Source: Crateriforma conspicua | GTDB taxonomy: Bacteria > Planctomycetota > Planctomycetia > Pirellulales > Pirellulaceae | Length of the DNA stretch: 64,000 nucleotides | Assembly: GCF_007752935.1 (NCBI RefSeq) | Contig: NZ_CP036319.1 | Location: 5,188,501-5,252,500 of the forward strand | Direction of reading: 5' to 3' | Shown: piece by piece, positions 20,753 to 30,293 of the stretch | Layout of the letters: every line of letters starts with the position of its first letter | How positions within the stretch are numbered: the first letter of the stretch is position 1 | Program-made: the position numbers and the translations under genes | The notes under the pieces: generated by a model | What the model was told of the DNA's origin: nothing | Database searches by the model: none | What the model saw: only the letters and a program-made list of their open reading frames with translations

Positions 20753-23692
20753 ATGACCAGATTCAACTGCTACCGAACCCACTTGCTGACCGCGTTGGCG
20801 ATCGCGGTCTCGTTGTCGTCATCCCATCTCGGCCTGTTGCTCGCCGATGGAATCTTGACGCTATCGGATTACCAAACGGTCGTCGGCCAGGTTTCCGACG
20901 CACCGACGCCAGCGACAGACGATCCCATCTTGGCTTGGCAGGGCGCCGGTTTTAGCGATCCCTTCGTGTTTCCAATTGATCACGTCAAGAAATTGGAATT
21001 TCAAGACGCCAATGAAATCAACCAGCAACAGGCCACATTTGCCGTGGAGCTGTACCAGGGCGATTTGTTGACCTGCGACTTGCTTTCGATCGACGCGAAC
21101 CGATTGGTGCTGAAAGAACCGGATTTGGGCACACTGCAGATCCCACTGGATGCAGTGCACCGTCTGTATCGTGTCGCCGACAATCCGACGCTGGTGTTTG
21201 CACACTTGGCCGGACTGCAAGATTGGTCGGGCAACCACTGGAACAACGAAGGCTGGTTCGAAGAAGGCATCGCATTGGGGTCCGACCGCCCCGACGCGGT
21301 TTTGATGGGCGACTTGGGAGTGCCGAATCGTGCCATCATTGAACTGGAGCTATCGTGGAAAGGTGCCCCCAATTTTCACGTCTCGCTCGGCTGTGACCCC
21401 ACGCAATCACCTGAAGTTTCCTCCGGCTGGGCGATCACCAGCATCGGACGCACGCTGGCGGTCTTTCGCGAACGGCAACACTCCGCCGACTTGGACATTC
21501 TGACCACGCTGGAAGACGATTCGTCGATTCGTTTGATCGCTTTTTTAGACCAGGACGCTGACACGATCGCCGTCTATCATTCCGATGGATCGCTGGCCGG
21601 TCAGCTTGCTGCGGAACCGAAAGACGATGACGAGGCCGAACCGTCCGACGATTTGCCGCGAGTCCGCATCGCAAACGGTACCGGCATTTCCGTCACCAAT
21701 CGCGAAGGCACGACCTATCTGCGACGGTTGCGGGTGGCGAAATGGATCGGCGACGCCGGACCACAGTCCGATACAGACGACGCGGTGGTCAGCGTCGTGA
21801 CGATTGATGGCAAGGTCGTGACGGGCCGAACCGCGGAATTGACATCGGATGGTGAAGGTTTGGTCATGGCTGCGGATCAGCAGCAAGAAACCATCGCGAT
21901 GAAGCAGATCGCCGGAATCAATTTCCCGCGACCAGCCGATATCGAATCTGCTGACGATGCGATTCAACAAAAAGACATTGCCACTCTTTTACTTGGCGAC
22001 GGCGGACGCTTGCTGGGCCGCGTCCAGAAAGTCACACCAACGCATATCCAGATTCGCCATGCCGCGACTGGTCACGTCGGAAAGCTGCCCCGACGGCGCG
22101 TGCGTCTGATCCATTGGCGTGAACACCGGTGGCAGACGATTGAGGATGATTTGTCGGTTTTGCAACAGGGTGACCACCGAACCTTGGGGCGAATGACCAC
22201 CGCGGTCGAAGACGCCGCTGGCGGGGATGATGGGGAACGCGGCAGCGGCTTGCCCTCCCTGGCATGGCAGCCACGCGGCAGCCAGACCGCCGCAAGCTTC
22301 ACCCCGTCGGTCAGCGGTGTGATTCGCAAGCCATCAGCATCGGCGACGACTGCACAAGCGAACTCGGCGACAGCGGATCGATCGGGACGGTCGCAAATCG
22401 ACGATGTCAGAAAACGCCTAGCGGAACTTCGGGAAAACAAATCGCCTGATCCACCCGTCGCCAACACGAAGAAGTCATCCGATCAAACCACCAAGGATGC
22501 CCCGCCGAGCGGACCTGCGAAGGATGCGTTTGCGCATCACGTGTATTTGGTGTCAGGAGACCATTTCAGCTGTGACGTTTTGGGCGTGGCCAAGGATGGT
22601 CTGCAGATCCGCTCCGCCGAAAGTGGCGTGTCGACTTTGCCCGACGGCCAGATCAAGGCCGTGCAGTTCGACTTGAAAACGAAAATCCCAAATCTGGAAC
22701 AAGCCAAACGCAAACGATTGTTGACGCTGCCACGGTCTCAGCACGACGCGCCGCCGACGCATTTGCTGATCGCGGCCAACGGCGACATGATGCGATGTCA
22801 AATGGTTTCGATCGACGAAAAAGCTGTCACGGTCACGGCGCGGATGCAGGAGTTGGCCGTTCCCCGAAACCGAGTCACACAAATCATCTGGTTGCACCCC
22901 GAAGACTTGTCGGCGGCAAAGGAGAATAAGGATTCACAAACTCGGTCCGATTCCCCGGATGATCTGAATCCTGAGACTCGGTTTGACGATCACATCCAAG
23001 CAGTGTTTCGCAACGGAAATGACCGGCTGACCTTTGTACCCGCGGCACTGGACGACCAAACATTGTACGGTCGGCACGGCGTTTTCGGCGATTGCCAGGT
23101 TGACCTGCATCAGCTGGACCGGTTGATTCTGGGACGCGCCATCGGGCAAGCCTCTGGTCCCGCCGCCTATGGATCCTGGGCCATGAAGCTTGCGAAAGAA
23201 CCGGTTGTCGCCGCCGCGATGCGTGGCGAAATGACGGTGCCGCCGCACCCATTGAACGGTCAAAAAGCCCCTGAGATTAATCTGCCTTTGGTCGAAGGCG
23301 GTCGATTCAGGTTATCAGAATATCGGGGCGAAATCGTTTTGGTCGACTTTTGGGCATCCTGGTGCGCCCCATGCATACAGACAATGCCAATGGTTGATGA
23401 AGTGGCCGCACAGTACGAATCGGAACAGGTGCGTTTGATGACGATCAACATCAGCGACGCCGACGCACAGATCCGAAGCAGCCTGCGACGCATGAACATT
23501 CAACCGGAAGTTGCGATGGACATTGATGGCGTTGCGGCGGAACGATACCAAGCCGATGCGATTCCCCAATTGGTGGTGATCGACCGACAAGGCGACGTCG
23601 CCGGCGTGTTCGTGGGTGGCGGCGATTTCATGATTGCGCGGCTAAAAGCGTTGCTTGATTCCATGACTGCGCCCGAATCCAATGTCGACTAG
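20753..23692 (+). CDS. Exported 979-residue protein with C-terminal TlpA/thioredoxin domain
   Basis: The start at ATG 20753 is followed by a signal peptide (LLTALAIAVSLSSSHLGLLLADG). Most of the protein is beta-rich sequence with recurring ILTLSDYQTVVGQV / LLGDGGRLLGRVQKV-type segments (small-barrel-like units). The C-terminal 130 residues form a redoxin domain with WASWCAPC (Cys871, Cys874) and the cis-proline segment AIPQLVVIDRQG. The fusion suggests periplasmic thiol redox chemistry tied to the toroid and vWA proteins upstream. The TAG stop lies inside a copy of the MITE end sequence (23689-23707), so the natural C-terminus may have been changed. Confidence 0.83.
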   Translation: MTRFNCYRTHLLTALAIAVSLSSSHLGLLLADGILTLSDYQTVVGQVSDAPTPATDDPILAWQGAGFSDPFVFPIDHVKKLEFQDANEINQQQATFAVELYQGDLLTCDLLSIDANRLVLKEPDLGTLQIPLDAVHRLYRVADNPTLVFAHLAGLQDWSGNHWNNEGWFEEGIALGSDRPDAVLMGDLGVPNRAIIELELSWKGAPNFHVSLGCDPTQSPEVSSGWAITSIGRTLAVFRERQHSADLDILTTLEDDSSIRLIAFLDQDADTIAVYHSDGSLAGQLAAEPKDDDEAEPSDDLPRVRIANGTGISVTNREGTTYLRRLRVAKWIGDAGPQSDTDDAVVSVVTIDGKVVTGRTAELTSDGEGLVMAADQQQETIAMKQIAGINFPRPADIESADDAIQQKDIATLLLGDGGRLLGRVQKVTPTHIQIRHAATGHVGKLPRRRVRLIHWREHRWQTIEDDLSVLQQGDHRTLGRMTTAVEDAAGGDDGERGSGLPSLAWQPRGSQTAASFTPSVSGVIRKPSASATTAQANSATADRSGRSQIDDVRKRLAELRENKSPDPPVANTKKSSDQTTKDAPPSGPAKDAFAHHVYLVSGDHFSCDVLGVAKDGLQIRSAESGVSTLPDGQIKAVQFDLKTKIPNLEQAKRKRLLTLPRSQHDAPPTHLLIAANGDMMRCQMVSIDEKAVTVTARMQELAVPRNRVTQIIWLHPEDLSAAKENKDSQTRSDSPDDLNPETRFDDHIQAVFRNGNDRLTFVPAALDDQTLYGRHGVFGDCQVDLHQLDRLILGRAIGQASGPAAYGSWAMKLAKEPVVAAAMRGEMTVPPHPLNGQKAPEINLPLVEGGRFRLSEYRGEIVLVDFWASWCAPCIQTMPMVDEVAAQYESEQVRLMTINISDADAQIRSSLRRMNIQPEVAMDIDGVAAERYQADAIPQLVVIDRQGDVAGVFVGGGDFMIARLKALLDSMTAPESNVD

Positions 23693-23707
23693 GCACTGTT
23701 CTTCAAT
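23689..23707. mobile_element. Solo end of a MITE-like element
   Basis: CTAGGCACTGTTCTTCAAT matches the left end of the palindromic element at 42783-42801 at 17 of 19 positions, including the full CTAGGCACTGTT. No opposite end is found in the next few hundred bases, so this is a remnant or a solo terminal repeat. It supplies the TAG stop of the 979-residue protein gene. Confidence 0.55.
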
Positions 23708-23727
23708 GTGCCATTTCGTGGATTTTT

Positions 23728-24918
23728 CTATCGACATCGATGCAACGTCATCAAAGCAAACGCGGTGCCGTACGGACGATGGTAGTCGTACAGCGGGTAA
23801 TCCCACCACGAACCATTCTTTTCCTGTCGGTCCAACATCAGCTTTGCCAAATATGGGGCAAAACGCTTTTGCTGTTCAGACGGCAAATGCTGTAAAGCAA
23901 ATGCACCGTAGTAGTGACCGAAGTAATAGAAGTATCCCGCGACCTGCATCCACGACTCATGAGGGATCGGACGTTTTCGCCCGATGTCCAGCCATCCATT
24001 GCGCAAGTACAGCCGCGTCAGCCATTTCGACAAAACGTCATCGGTGACCTCCGGCTGATTCCACATGCGTAGCGCCACGTTGCAGCACTGGCTTCTTCCA
24101 AGACTCCCACCAGGACGATTGATCTCACGAGCCGGACGGTCTTTCAGATATTCGCCGTACAGATACGAGAAATCCGGTTTTTGCTGACGCTGTAGCGCGG
24201 CGATCGCGCGATCCACCATTCGGTCTGGTGGCTTGACGCCGATTTCGTTTGCTTCGGCCAGAGCGACCAAAATCGCACCATTGACGAAACTAATCGAATC
24301 CGACGTCGGCTGATTCGCTTGGTAACGAAAGTCGTAGTACCCCCATCCACCGTCAACCGATTCGTACCTTTGCAAACGCTCGAATTGCTCTTTCAGCAAC
24401 TTCACGATCCGTTCTTGCTTATCCGCATCTCCATCGTGCCGCTGGTGCAATCGCACCAGGGCCTGGATCGCATAGCAGTGTCCCCAAACGTTGTAAATCG
24501 CATCGCCGGTCGCCCGACGCAGATGCGAAATGTGCTGGTATAGCCATTGCTCGGCTTTGTCGATCGTCGCCTGGGCCGCCGTGTCATCCTCAGTTGCCGT
24601 TTCCAGTAACGCGCTGATGCACAGCGATGTCGTCCCGGCGCGAAACGCGTGATGGGCGCCCGGGACGGGGGCAAAGATGTTCAATGCTTTAGTTTTTGTC
24701 GCCGAGCCCCAAGAACCGTTCGGGTTCTGGTCTTCGATCAGAAAGGCGATCCCGCGGGCAATCGACGCATCCAACTGATCCTGATCGATCGGGTCAATAC
24801 TCGGCAGCGACTGTGGGTCGGTCGCCGGAATGATTTCTTGCGCCGACGCACCGGTGGCGATGAAGCCCATCAACTGCACCGCACAGCCCAGCGTCACGCA
24901 GGCAAGCGAAAGTCTCAT
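23728..24918 (-). CDS. Second exported prenyltransferase/squalene-cyclase-like toroid protein
   Basis: A 396-residue protein. ATG 24918 overlaps the stop of the upstream adaptor gene as ATGA. The signal peptide is LSLACVTLGCAVQLMGFIATGASA-QE. Toroid repeats are visible: GIAFLIEDQNPNGSWGS, QRYESVDGGWGYYDF, LMLDRQEKNGSWWDYPLYDYH. The family is shared with the gene at 19605, which lies on the other strand in the neighbouring operon, but the two are divergent. No cyclase acid motif is seen. Convergent with the operon upstream, with only 35 bases between stops. Confidence 0.8.
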   Translation of the reverse strand: MRLSLACVTLGCAVQLMGFIATGASAQEIIPATDPQSLPSIDPIDQDQLDASIARGIAFLIEDQNPNGSWGSATKTKALNIFAPVPGAHHAFRAGTTSLCISALLETATEDDTAAQATIDKAEQWLYQHISHLRRATGDAIYNVWGHCYAIQALVRLHQRHDGDADKQERIVKLLKEQFERLQRYESVDGGWGYYDFRYQANQPTSDSISFVNGAILVALAEANEIGVKPPDRMVDRAIAALQRQQKPDFSYLYGEYLKDRPAREINRPGGSLGRSQCCNVALRMWNQPEVTDDVLSKWLTRLYLRNGWLDIGRKRPIPHESWMQVAGYFYYFGHYYGAFALQHLPSEQQKRFAPYLAKLMLDRQEKNGSWWDYPLYDYHRPYGTAFALMTLHRCR

Positions 24919-26171
24919 TCGTCGTCCTGCACTTGCCGTTCGATTTCGACTTCGCAAGCCATCGTCGGACGAACACCGGAAACCTTCTTCATTGGTACGG
25001 AGATCACGCAGTCGAATTTCCCGGGAACGTAAGGCACATCGGCAACCTCACGCACCTTTGCGGTGAAACTGACGTCCGGCATCGCTTTAGCGGTCAACAC
25101 CACCGGCTTACCAGGCTGTATCAATGCCCGGTGCTGTTCGGGAATATCCACACGAACCTGAAGCTTGGCCGGATCGACGATGGTCGCAATCACCGTTCGA
25201 TTCGCCAGCTTGCTGCCGGGCGACCACGAAACCGGTTTGTCGGACAGCTTGCCCCGATTGAGCTTGCCGTGCAAAACGATTCCTTCGTGCGGTGCCTTCA
25301 GAACCACGTCCTTGCGTTCTTCACGCATCTGTTCAAAGTCACGCAGCGTCTCTTCGACGTCCTCTCGCTTTCTTTCCATCTCCAACTCGCGTTTGCGTTT
25401 GGCGATGTCAAGTTCGTGCATCGCCTTGTCGTACCGCATCAGCGCACGGTCTAGAGCTTCTTCTTGGCTGGCCTCTCGGCGTGGGATCAACACATCCAAT
25501 GCACGTTGGATGCGGATCTTGGAGCCTGTCAGACGGTGCATCGCCGATTCGTAAGTGAACTGGGCGCGACGCAAGACAATCTCCTCAGATTCTTCGGTTA
25601 GATCATCTTCTTCATACATCTGTGTTAGCTGGTCGAGTTCTTCTTTTGCGCTCTCGACGGAAAACTCCGCTGATTTTAGATCCTGTTTCGCGTCGGCAAT
25701 CTCGCGTTCCAACTGTGTCTTGATGAAGTGGTCGTAGTCGCTGCGGGCATCGTCTCGCGCTCGCTTGGCCGCGTCACGATCAAGCTCTTGCGACTCAAGA
25801 AATTGTTCGTACGCAAACTCATCAGCTTCCATTTGCAGTTCGGCAAGTCGATATTCCGTTTCGGCTTTTTCTAGTTTTTCGTCCAACCCATCGGTATCGA
25901 ACCAGATGACGGGGGCCCCCGCTTTGACGGTCGTTCCATGCGGCAAAATCCGCAGAAGCTTAAATTCCGTCAGTTGCTCATTGTCGATCATCAACTCCGA
26001 CTGACGAACCGCCTGAAAAATCCCGTCCAGTTTGATCGGCGGTGACGCCTTGGCGACGGTCTCCGGGTCTGCCTTTTTATCAGATTGTTTTTCTTGTTCC
26101 GCCGGCGAATCTGCAAGCAGCGGAAATGCGGTTACCAACAACCACATGAATGAGAATGATCGGAATTTCAT
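24915..26171 (-). CDS. HlyD-like periplasmic adaptor protein
   Basis: A 418-residue protein with a signal peptide (FMWLLVTAFPLLADS). A lipoyl-like half-motif lies near 60-85 (LRILPHGTTVKAGAPVIWFD), then a long charged helical hairpin (about 90-270, typical coiled coil), then the returning half (VVLKAPHEGIVLHGKL) and a beta-barrel domain (LQVRVDIPEQHRALIQPGKPVVLTAKAMP). This is the layout of membrane-fusion proteins of RND/ABC exporters, but no pump gene is adjacent. Translationally coupled to the toroid protein downstream, so the two probably work together. Confidence 0.85.
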   Translation of the reverse strand: MKFRSFSFMWLLVTAFPLLADSPAEQEKQSDKKADPETVAKASPPIKLDGIFQAVRQSELMIDNEQLTEFKLLRILPHGTTVKAGAPVIWFDTDGLDEKLEKAETEYRLAELQMEADEFAYEQFLESQELDRDAAKRARDDARSDYDHFIKTQLEREIADAKQDLKSAEFSVESAKEELDQLTQMYEEDDLTEESEEIVLRRAQFTYESAMHRLTGSKIRIQRALDVLIPRREASQEEALDRALMRYDKAMHELDIAKRKRELEMERKREDVEETLRDFEQMREERKDVVLKAPHEGIVLHGKLNRGKLSDKPVSWSPGSKLANRTVIATIVDPAKLQVRVDIPEQHRALIQPGKPVVLTAKAMPDVSFTAKVREVADVPYVPGKFDCVISVPMKKVSGVRPTMACEVEIERQVQDDE

Positions 26172-26294
26172 GGTGCGTAGCCGTCGATGGATCGAAAGAG
26201 TCAGGCGACCGATTCCAACCATGATCGCAAGCGATGGAACCGAAGTCCAGCAACTGCGACGAAAGTGGCATCTTTCACCGACACACTCTGTATC

Positions 26295-27593
26295 TCACTC
26301 GGTCGACGTTGGCTGACTTTGAAGCCCCATGCTATTGACCGTGATCACTTGATACCGCCCAGGCGTTCCGCTGGGATCCAAGAACTTCATCTCGGGAGCG
26401 TCAAACGCAGGCGTGTCGTGATAGGTGTTTCCTTGAAACAAAGGGCGTCCGAATTGACTTTTTGATTCTTCAGGCACGCGGCCGATTCGATGGCCGTCCT
26501 TCAAGATCACAAACGCCGCGATTCCCGATTCCAAGTCCGCTTCGGCGTGCCACCGCACTTGGTTACCTTCGGCCGAAACCAATGTGGGCCGCGGCGGCGG
26601 GGTGGTGTCGGCAACTTCACCCGCGCGAATGAACTCAGCCCATTTCAATGCCAAGGCTTCATTGGGCAGCCAATTCGCGGTCGTAGGATTCGGAGGATTG
26701 ATGGGTGAAAGCTGAGTCACGTCTTGATAATTCTCGTGCAACGGAACCAAGACTCCGCCGTTCAGGTCAACCGGTTTCAAATCAGCCGTCCCCGGTGTTC
26801 CCGGCAAACGCATTGCCAAACAGGCATCGAAAAACGGGATCGCCAGATAGCGTGAATCTCGTGTTTCGTGTCCGGACTTGGGATCGGGTGCGAACGCGAT
26901 CGGTGCACCGCGTTGCCGATAGTCTTTGACCATCTGGTAGCAGCCGCTATACGCAGATTTGAACCGCTGGTGATCACGCTCCTTGAAGCCCGGATTGGCG
27001 ACCATGGGGATCCCCATCGCGGCGTCCGGAATTGTTGGAGCTTCAATTTCACCGGACACCCAACGACTGTGGGCCGTTCCCGATTGGAACCAGATCGCAA
27101 CGATCCGCTGTGGATATTCCATCTGCATCAGACTGGCCCAGAAACCCCCACCGGAATGTCCCCACAAACACCAGGGAACGCGGGCCAGTTCGGGGTGCAT
27201 TGACTGTTCGGCAAGTTGTTCGAGTGAAGTGACGAAAACTTCGCCAGACCCCTGACGCGGATCACACCACAATCGGCAATTCTGATCTTGGCTTTGGTGG
27301 TAACGTGGACTGAGCAACGCGCAATCCCATTCGCGTGCCAAGGCTTGCCAGTGCAAATCCTTCGCCGCCGTTTCCCCGCTTCGGCAAGCCCCTTCGCCAC
27401 AACCGTGCTGATGGACAATGATGCCGCGCAACGTCACAGCGTCATCGGGAATCCATAGATTAAAAGTGACACCGATTTGCAACTGCGATCCGTTGGCTGA
27501 TGGGGGCACGTGGACCGAAAAGGAATCTGCGAACAGCGGTGTAACGCAAAAAATCGCAAGCGAACAACCAAGCAACCGTATCGTCGGCATCAT
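26295..27593 (-). CDS. Exported alpha/beta-hydrolase (acetylesterase-like)
   Basis: A 432-residue protein starting at ATG 27593 (a tandem ATG at 27590 also fits). Signal peptide LLGCSLAIFCVTPLFA-DS. The alpha/beta-hydrolase nucleophile elbow reads WGHSGGG, and an oxyanion-region HQHGCGEG lies earlier. C-terminal residues after about 340 form a separate beta-type domain with fibronectin-like character (PPPRPTLVSAEGNQVRW). Substrate unknown; acyl or acetyl ester side chains of polysaccharides are plausible given the adjacent divergent sulfatase. Confidence 0.75.
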   Translation of the reverse strand: MMPTIRLLGCSLAIFCVTPLFADSFSVHVPPSANGSQLQIGVTFNLWIPDDAVTLRGIIVHQHGCGEGACRSGETAAKDLHWQALAREWDCALLSPRYHQSQDQNCRLWCDPRQGSGEVFVTSLEQLAEQSMHPELARVPWCLWGHSGGGFWASLMQMEYPQRIVAIWFQSGTAHSRWVSGEIEAPTIPDAAMGIPMVANPGFKERDHQRFKSAYSGCYQMVKDYRQRGAPIAFAPDPKSGHETRDSRYLAIPFFDACLAMRLPGTPGTADLKPVDLNGGVLVPLHENYQDVTQLSPINPPNPTTANWLPNEALALKWAEFIRAGEVADTTPPPRPTLVSAEGNQVRWHAEADLESGIAAFVILKDGHRIGRVPEESKSQFGRPLFQGNTYHDTPAFDAPEMKFLDPSGTPGRYQVITVNSMGLQSQPTSTE

Positions 27594-27701
27594 GTCAGTG
27601 GGCGGGAAAAAGGTGGGGCGACGTGGGGGAAGGCGAGTGCGATTAGAATACACGCACCAACGTTCCGACGTTGGATTCCCCGCACCGAGAACGGATGACT
27701 G

Positions 27702-29198
27702 ATGAAGAACTTTCCCTTGCTGATTGCCGCCACACCCATTCACGCCGCGCTGCTTCCCGCCGCCCTGTTTCTTTGTGCCGTACTGGTTGCCACGCCGGTC
27801 GCCAAGGCGCAGGGCACGGACGATCGTCCCAACATCGCCGTCGTCCTGTGTGATGACCTCGGCTACGGCGACCTTGAGTGCTACGGCCATCCGATCATCA
27901 AGACGCCAAACCTGAACGCGTTGGCCGATGGGGGCATTCGCTTTACCGACTTCTATTCGGCAGCCCCGGTTTGTTCACCCTCGCGTGTCGGATTGCTGAC
28001 CGGTCGCAGCCCCAACCGTGCGGGCGTTTTTGATTGGATACCACCATCCCAAAAACCTCGTCCCGACGCTCGCGAGCAGGTTCACATGCGAAAGGGAGAG
28101 GTGACGATTCCCGCTCTGTTGAAACAAGCGGGATATGCGACGTGCATGGCGGGCAAATGGCACTGCAATGGCAAGTTCAATCATCCGTCACAGGCTCAAC
28201 CCGGCGACTTTGGATTTGACCATTGGCTTGGCACTCAAAACAACGCCTCGCCGTCACACCAGCAACCGGTCAACTTTGTTCGCAACGGCCAGCCGGTCGG
28301 CAAAATCGACGAATTCAGTTGCCAGTATGTCGTCACCGAAGCACTTCATTGGCTGCAAGACACCGCGGACAACGACCAACCGTTTTTTCTGTACCTGCCG
28401 TTTCATGAGCCACACGAACCAGTTGCATCTCCGCCGGAGTTGGTGCAACAGTACTTGCCAATGGCGAAGAACGAAGACCAGGCACAGTATTTTGCCAATG
28501 TCGCCAACGTCGATGCCGCCGTCGGGCGTTTGGTAAAGGGATTGGAAGAACTGGGCCAGCGTGACAATACGTTGATCATCTTTACCTCCGACAACGGCCC
28601 CGAAACACTCAAACGGTATCAACGTGCGAAACGTTCCTATGGAACCCCCGGACCGCTGCGGGGAATGAAATTACACACCACGGATGCAGGATTTCGAGTC
28701 GCGGGAATCATGAATTGGCCGGCTAAGATTGCCGCGGGACAAATCGTTTCCCAGCCCGTCTCGTCACTGGACTTCCTACCGACGTTTTGCTTGTTGGCCG
28801 GCAATGAACCGCCGCAAGACATCTCGCTTGATGGAACCGATTTCCGCCCGGCGCTCGGTGGGAACCAGATCAATCGCATGAAACCACTGGTTTGGTGCTA
28901 TTACAACGCGACCAACGAAAGTCGCGTAGCGATGCGATCGGGAAACTACAAAGTGCTGGCCAAGTTGAACGGTGGACAATTACCGCAGATGCAAAACATC
29001 ACGCAGAAAACTTATCCTGCGGTTCGTGATGCGGAACTGACCGATATCGAGATTTATGATGTGACCACCGACATCGGCGAATCCGATAACTTGGCTGGCC
29101 AAGACGAAACGCTGACTCGGACCATGAGTCAACAGATTCGATCTGAATACAAAGCACTGGTTGAAGATTCCCACGTGTGGCCCGTTGCCCGGCAATAG
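27702..29198 (+). CDS. Exported sulfatase (arylsulfatase family)
   Basis: A 498-residue protein with a signal peptide up to about residue 37 (VAKAQG). The sulfatase active site CSPSR (Cys91, the residue converted to formylglycine) precedes VGLLTGRSPNR; metal ligands DD at 51-52 and the TSDNGPE motif are present. Planctomycetes carry many such enzymes for desulfating algal polysaccharides. It is divergent from the hydrolase (108-base spacer) and convergent with the Gfo/Idh gene, forming a small degradative patch. The exact substrate cannot be read from the sequence. Confidence 0.93.
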   Translation: MKNFPLLIAATPIHAALLPAALFLCAVLVATPVAKAQGTDDRPNIAVVLCDDLGYGDLECYGHPIIKTPNLNALADGGIRFTDFYSAAPVCSPSRVGLLTGRSPNRAGVFDWIPPSQKPRPDAREQVHMRKGEVTIPALLKQAGYATCMAGKWHCNGKFNHPSQAQPGDFGFDHWLGTQNNASPSHQQPVNFVRNGQPVGKIDEFSCQYVVTEALHWLQDTADNDQPFFLYLPFHEPHEPVASPPELVQQYLPMAKNEDQAQYFANVANVDAAVGRLVKGLEELGQRDNTLIIFTSDNGPETLKRYQRAKRSYGTPGPLRGMKLHTTDAGFRVAGIMNWPAKIAAGQIVSQPVSSLDFLPTFCLLAGNEPPQDISLDGTDFRPALGGNQINRMKPLVWCYYNATNESRVAMRSGNYKVLAKLNGGQLPQMQNITQKTYPAVRDAELTDIEIYDVTTDIGESDNLAGQDETLTRTMSQQIRSEYKALVEDSHVWPVARQ

Positions 29199-29237
29199 CA
29201 CAGGGGAACGGCTGGCCCACGTTCGCCACGCCGTCGA

Positions 29238-30293
29238 TCAGTCCAGTTTACCCGAAAGCAGTTCGTCCGCTTTCGCTTCGGCGATTTGCATGACTTCTGC
29301 AATGGTGACCGCTTGCCCGTTGCGTTGTTTGCTTTCGGCGGCTGCTTGCATGAACGCGTACAACTGGATCGTTTCGGCCGGATCGATTGGCGGCTTTCGC
29401 GTGTAGAAAAAATTGGCGATCTGTAGCACCAGCGGCTTGTATCCAGCATACGGGCCGATCGGCTCGATCGCGTCGGTTCCGAAAGCCGTTCCGCCATAGC
29501 TTTTCGTGCCTTCACGCATGCCGTGGAACGTTCCGATCCGTGCTCCATCCCATATTCCCACGGCCAACTCACGACTATCGGTGGAGGTGTGACTGACCGA
29601 CTGGCATCCCGTTCCCATGCACGTGAACAGTGTTTCAACGCCGTGGATCCCGTACCAAAACAGATCCGTGTGTGATGGTTCTATCGACGCCGGGCTGTAG
29701 GCGTTGCATCCCAGCACCCTGCCGATTTTTCCGCCACGGATCGCTTGGACCCCATCGCTATAACGCAACGATGAACTGGAAAACATCGGCACGCCGTAAT
29801 GCTGCGCGGCACGATAGATCGCGACGACTTCGGTCAGATTCGATGCAACCGGCTTGTCAATAAAAACCGGCTTTCCGGCTTTGAACACCTCAACGGCCTG
29901 AGCAAGGTGAGGCTTTCCGTCGTTGGTTTCTAACAACACACAATCGACCTGCCCGAGCAGTTCCGGGATCGAATCAACCACGTTGACGCCCAGTTCCTGC
30001 ACCGCTTCGGTGTACTTTGGGATGCGGCTGTAGCTGGACTCGATTGTACGGCTGCCGTACGGGTAGGCCGCCACCACGCGACAGCCCTTCATGTCGGGGT
30101 TTGCCGGAACCGCATTGAACTCTCGAGTGAACGCGGGCACATGGGATGTATCCAAGCCGATGATTCCGACGCGAATGATGTTGCCTGTTGGATTGGCATC
30201 GCTTTCTTGGCAAGTCGCAGGCGATCCCAGGAACCCGGACCAGCAACAGAACAAAGCGATGATCAACGGTGCAAGTTGTTTTTGTTCCGGCAT
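29238..30293 (-). CDS. Gfo/Idh/MocA oxidoreductase with export signal
   Basis: A 351-residue NAD(P)-dependent oxidoreductase-type protein. After a hydrophobic leader (LAPLIIALFCCWSGFLGSPATC) comes the Rossmann strand IRVGIIGLDTSHVPAF, then VDCVLLETNDGKPHLAQAVEVFKAGKPVFIDKPVA, where the usual EKP motif reads DKP. The leader suggests export, perhaps as a lipoprotein-like or Sec substrate; no twin-arginine motif is visible. Its ATG shares one base with the stop of the truncated paralogue upstream (TGATG), so it was probably the second gene of a two-gene unit. Confidence 0.82.
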   Translation of the reverse strand: MPEQKQLAPLIIALFCCWSGFLGSPATCQESDANPTGNIIRVGIIGLDTSHVPAFTREFNAVPANPDMKGCRVVAAYPYGSRTIESSYSRIPKYTEAVQELGVNVVDSIPELLGQVDCVLLETNDGKPHLAQAVEVFKAGKPVFIDKPVASNLTEVVAIYRAAQHYGVPMFSSSSLRYSDGVQAIRGGKIGRVLGCNAYSPASIEPSHTDLFWYGIHGVETLFTCMGTGCQSVSHTSTDSRELAVGIWDGARIGTFHGMREGTKSYGGTAFGTDAIEPIGPYAGYKPLVLQIANFFYTRKPPIDPAETIQLYAFMQAAAESKQRNGQAVTIAEVMQIAEAKADELLSGKLD

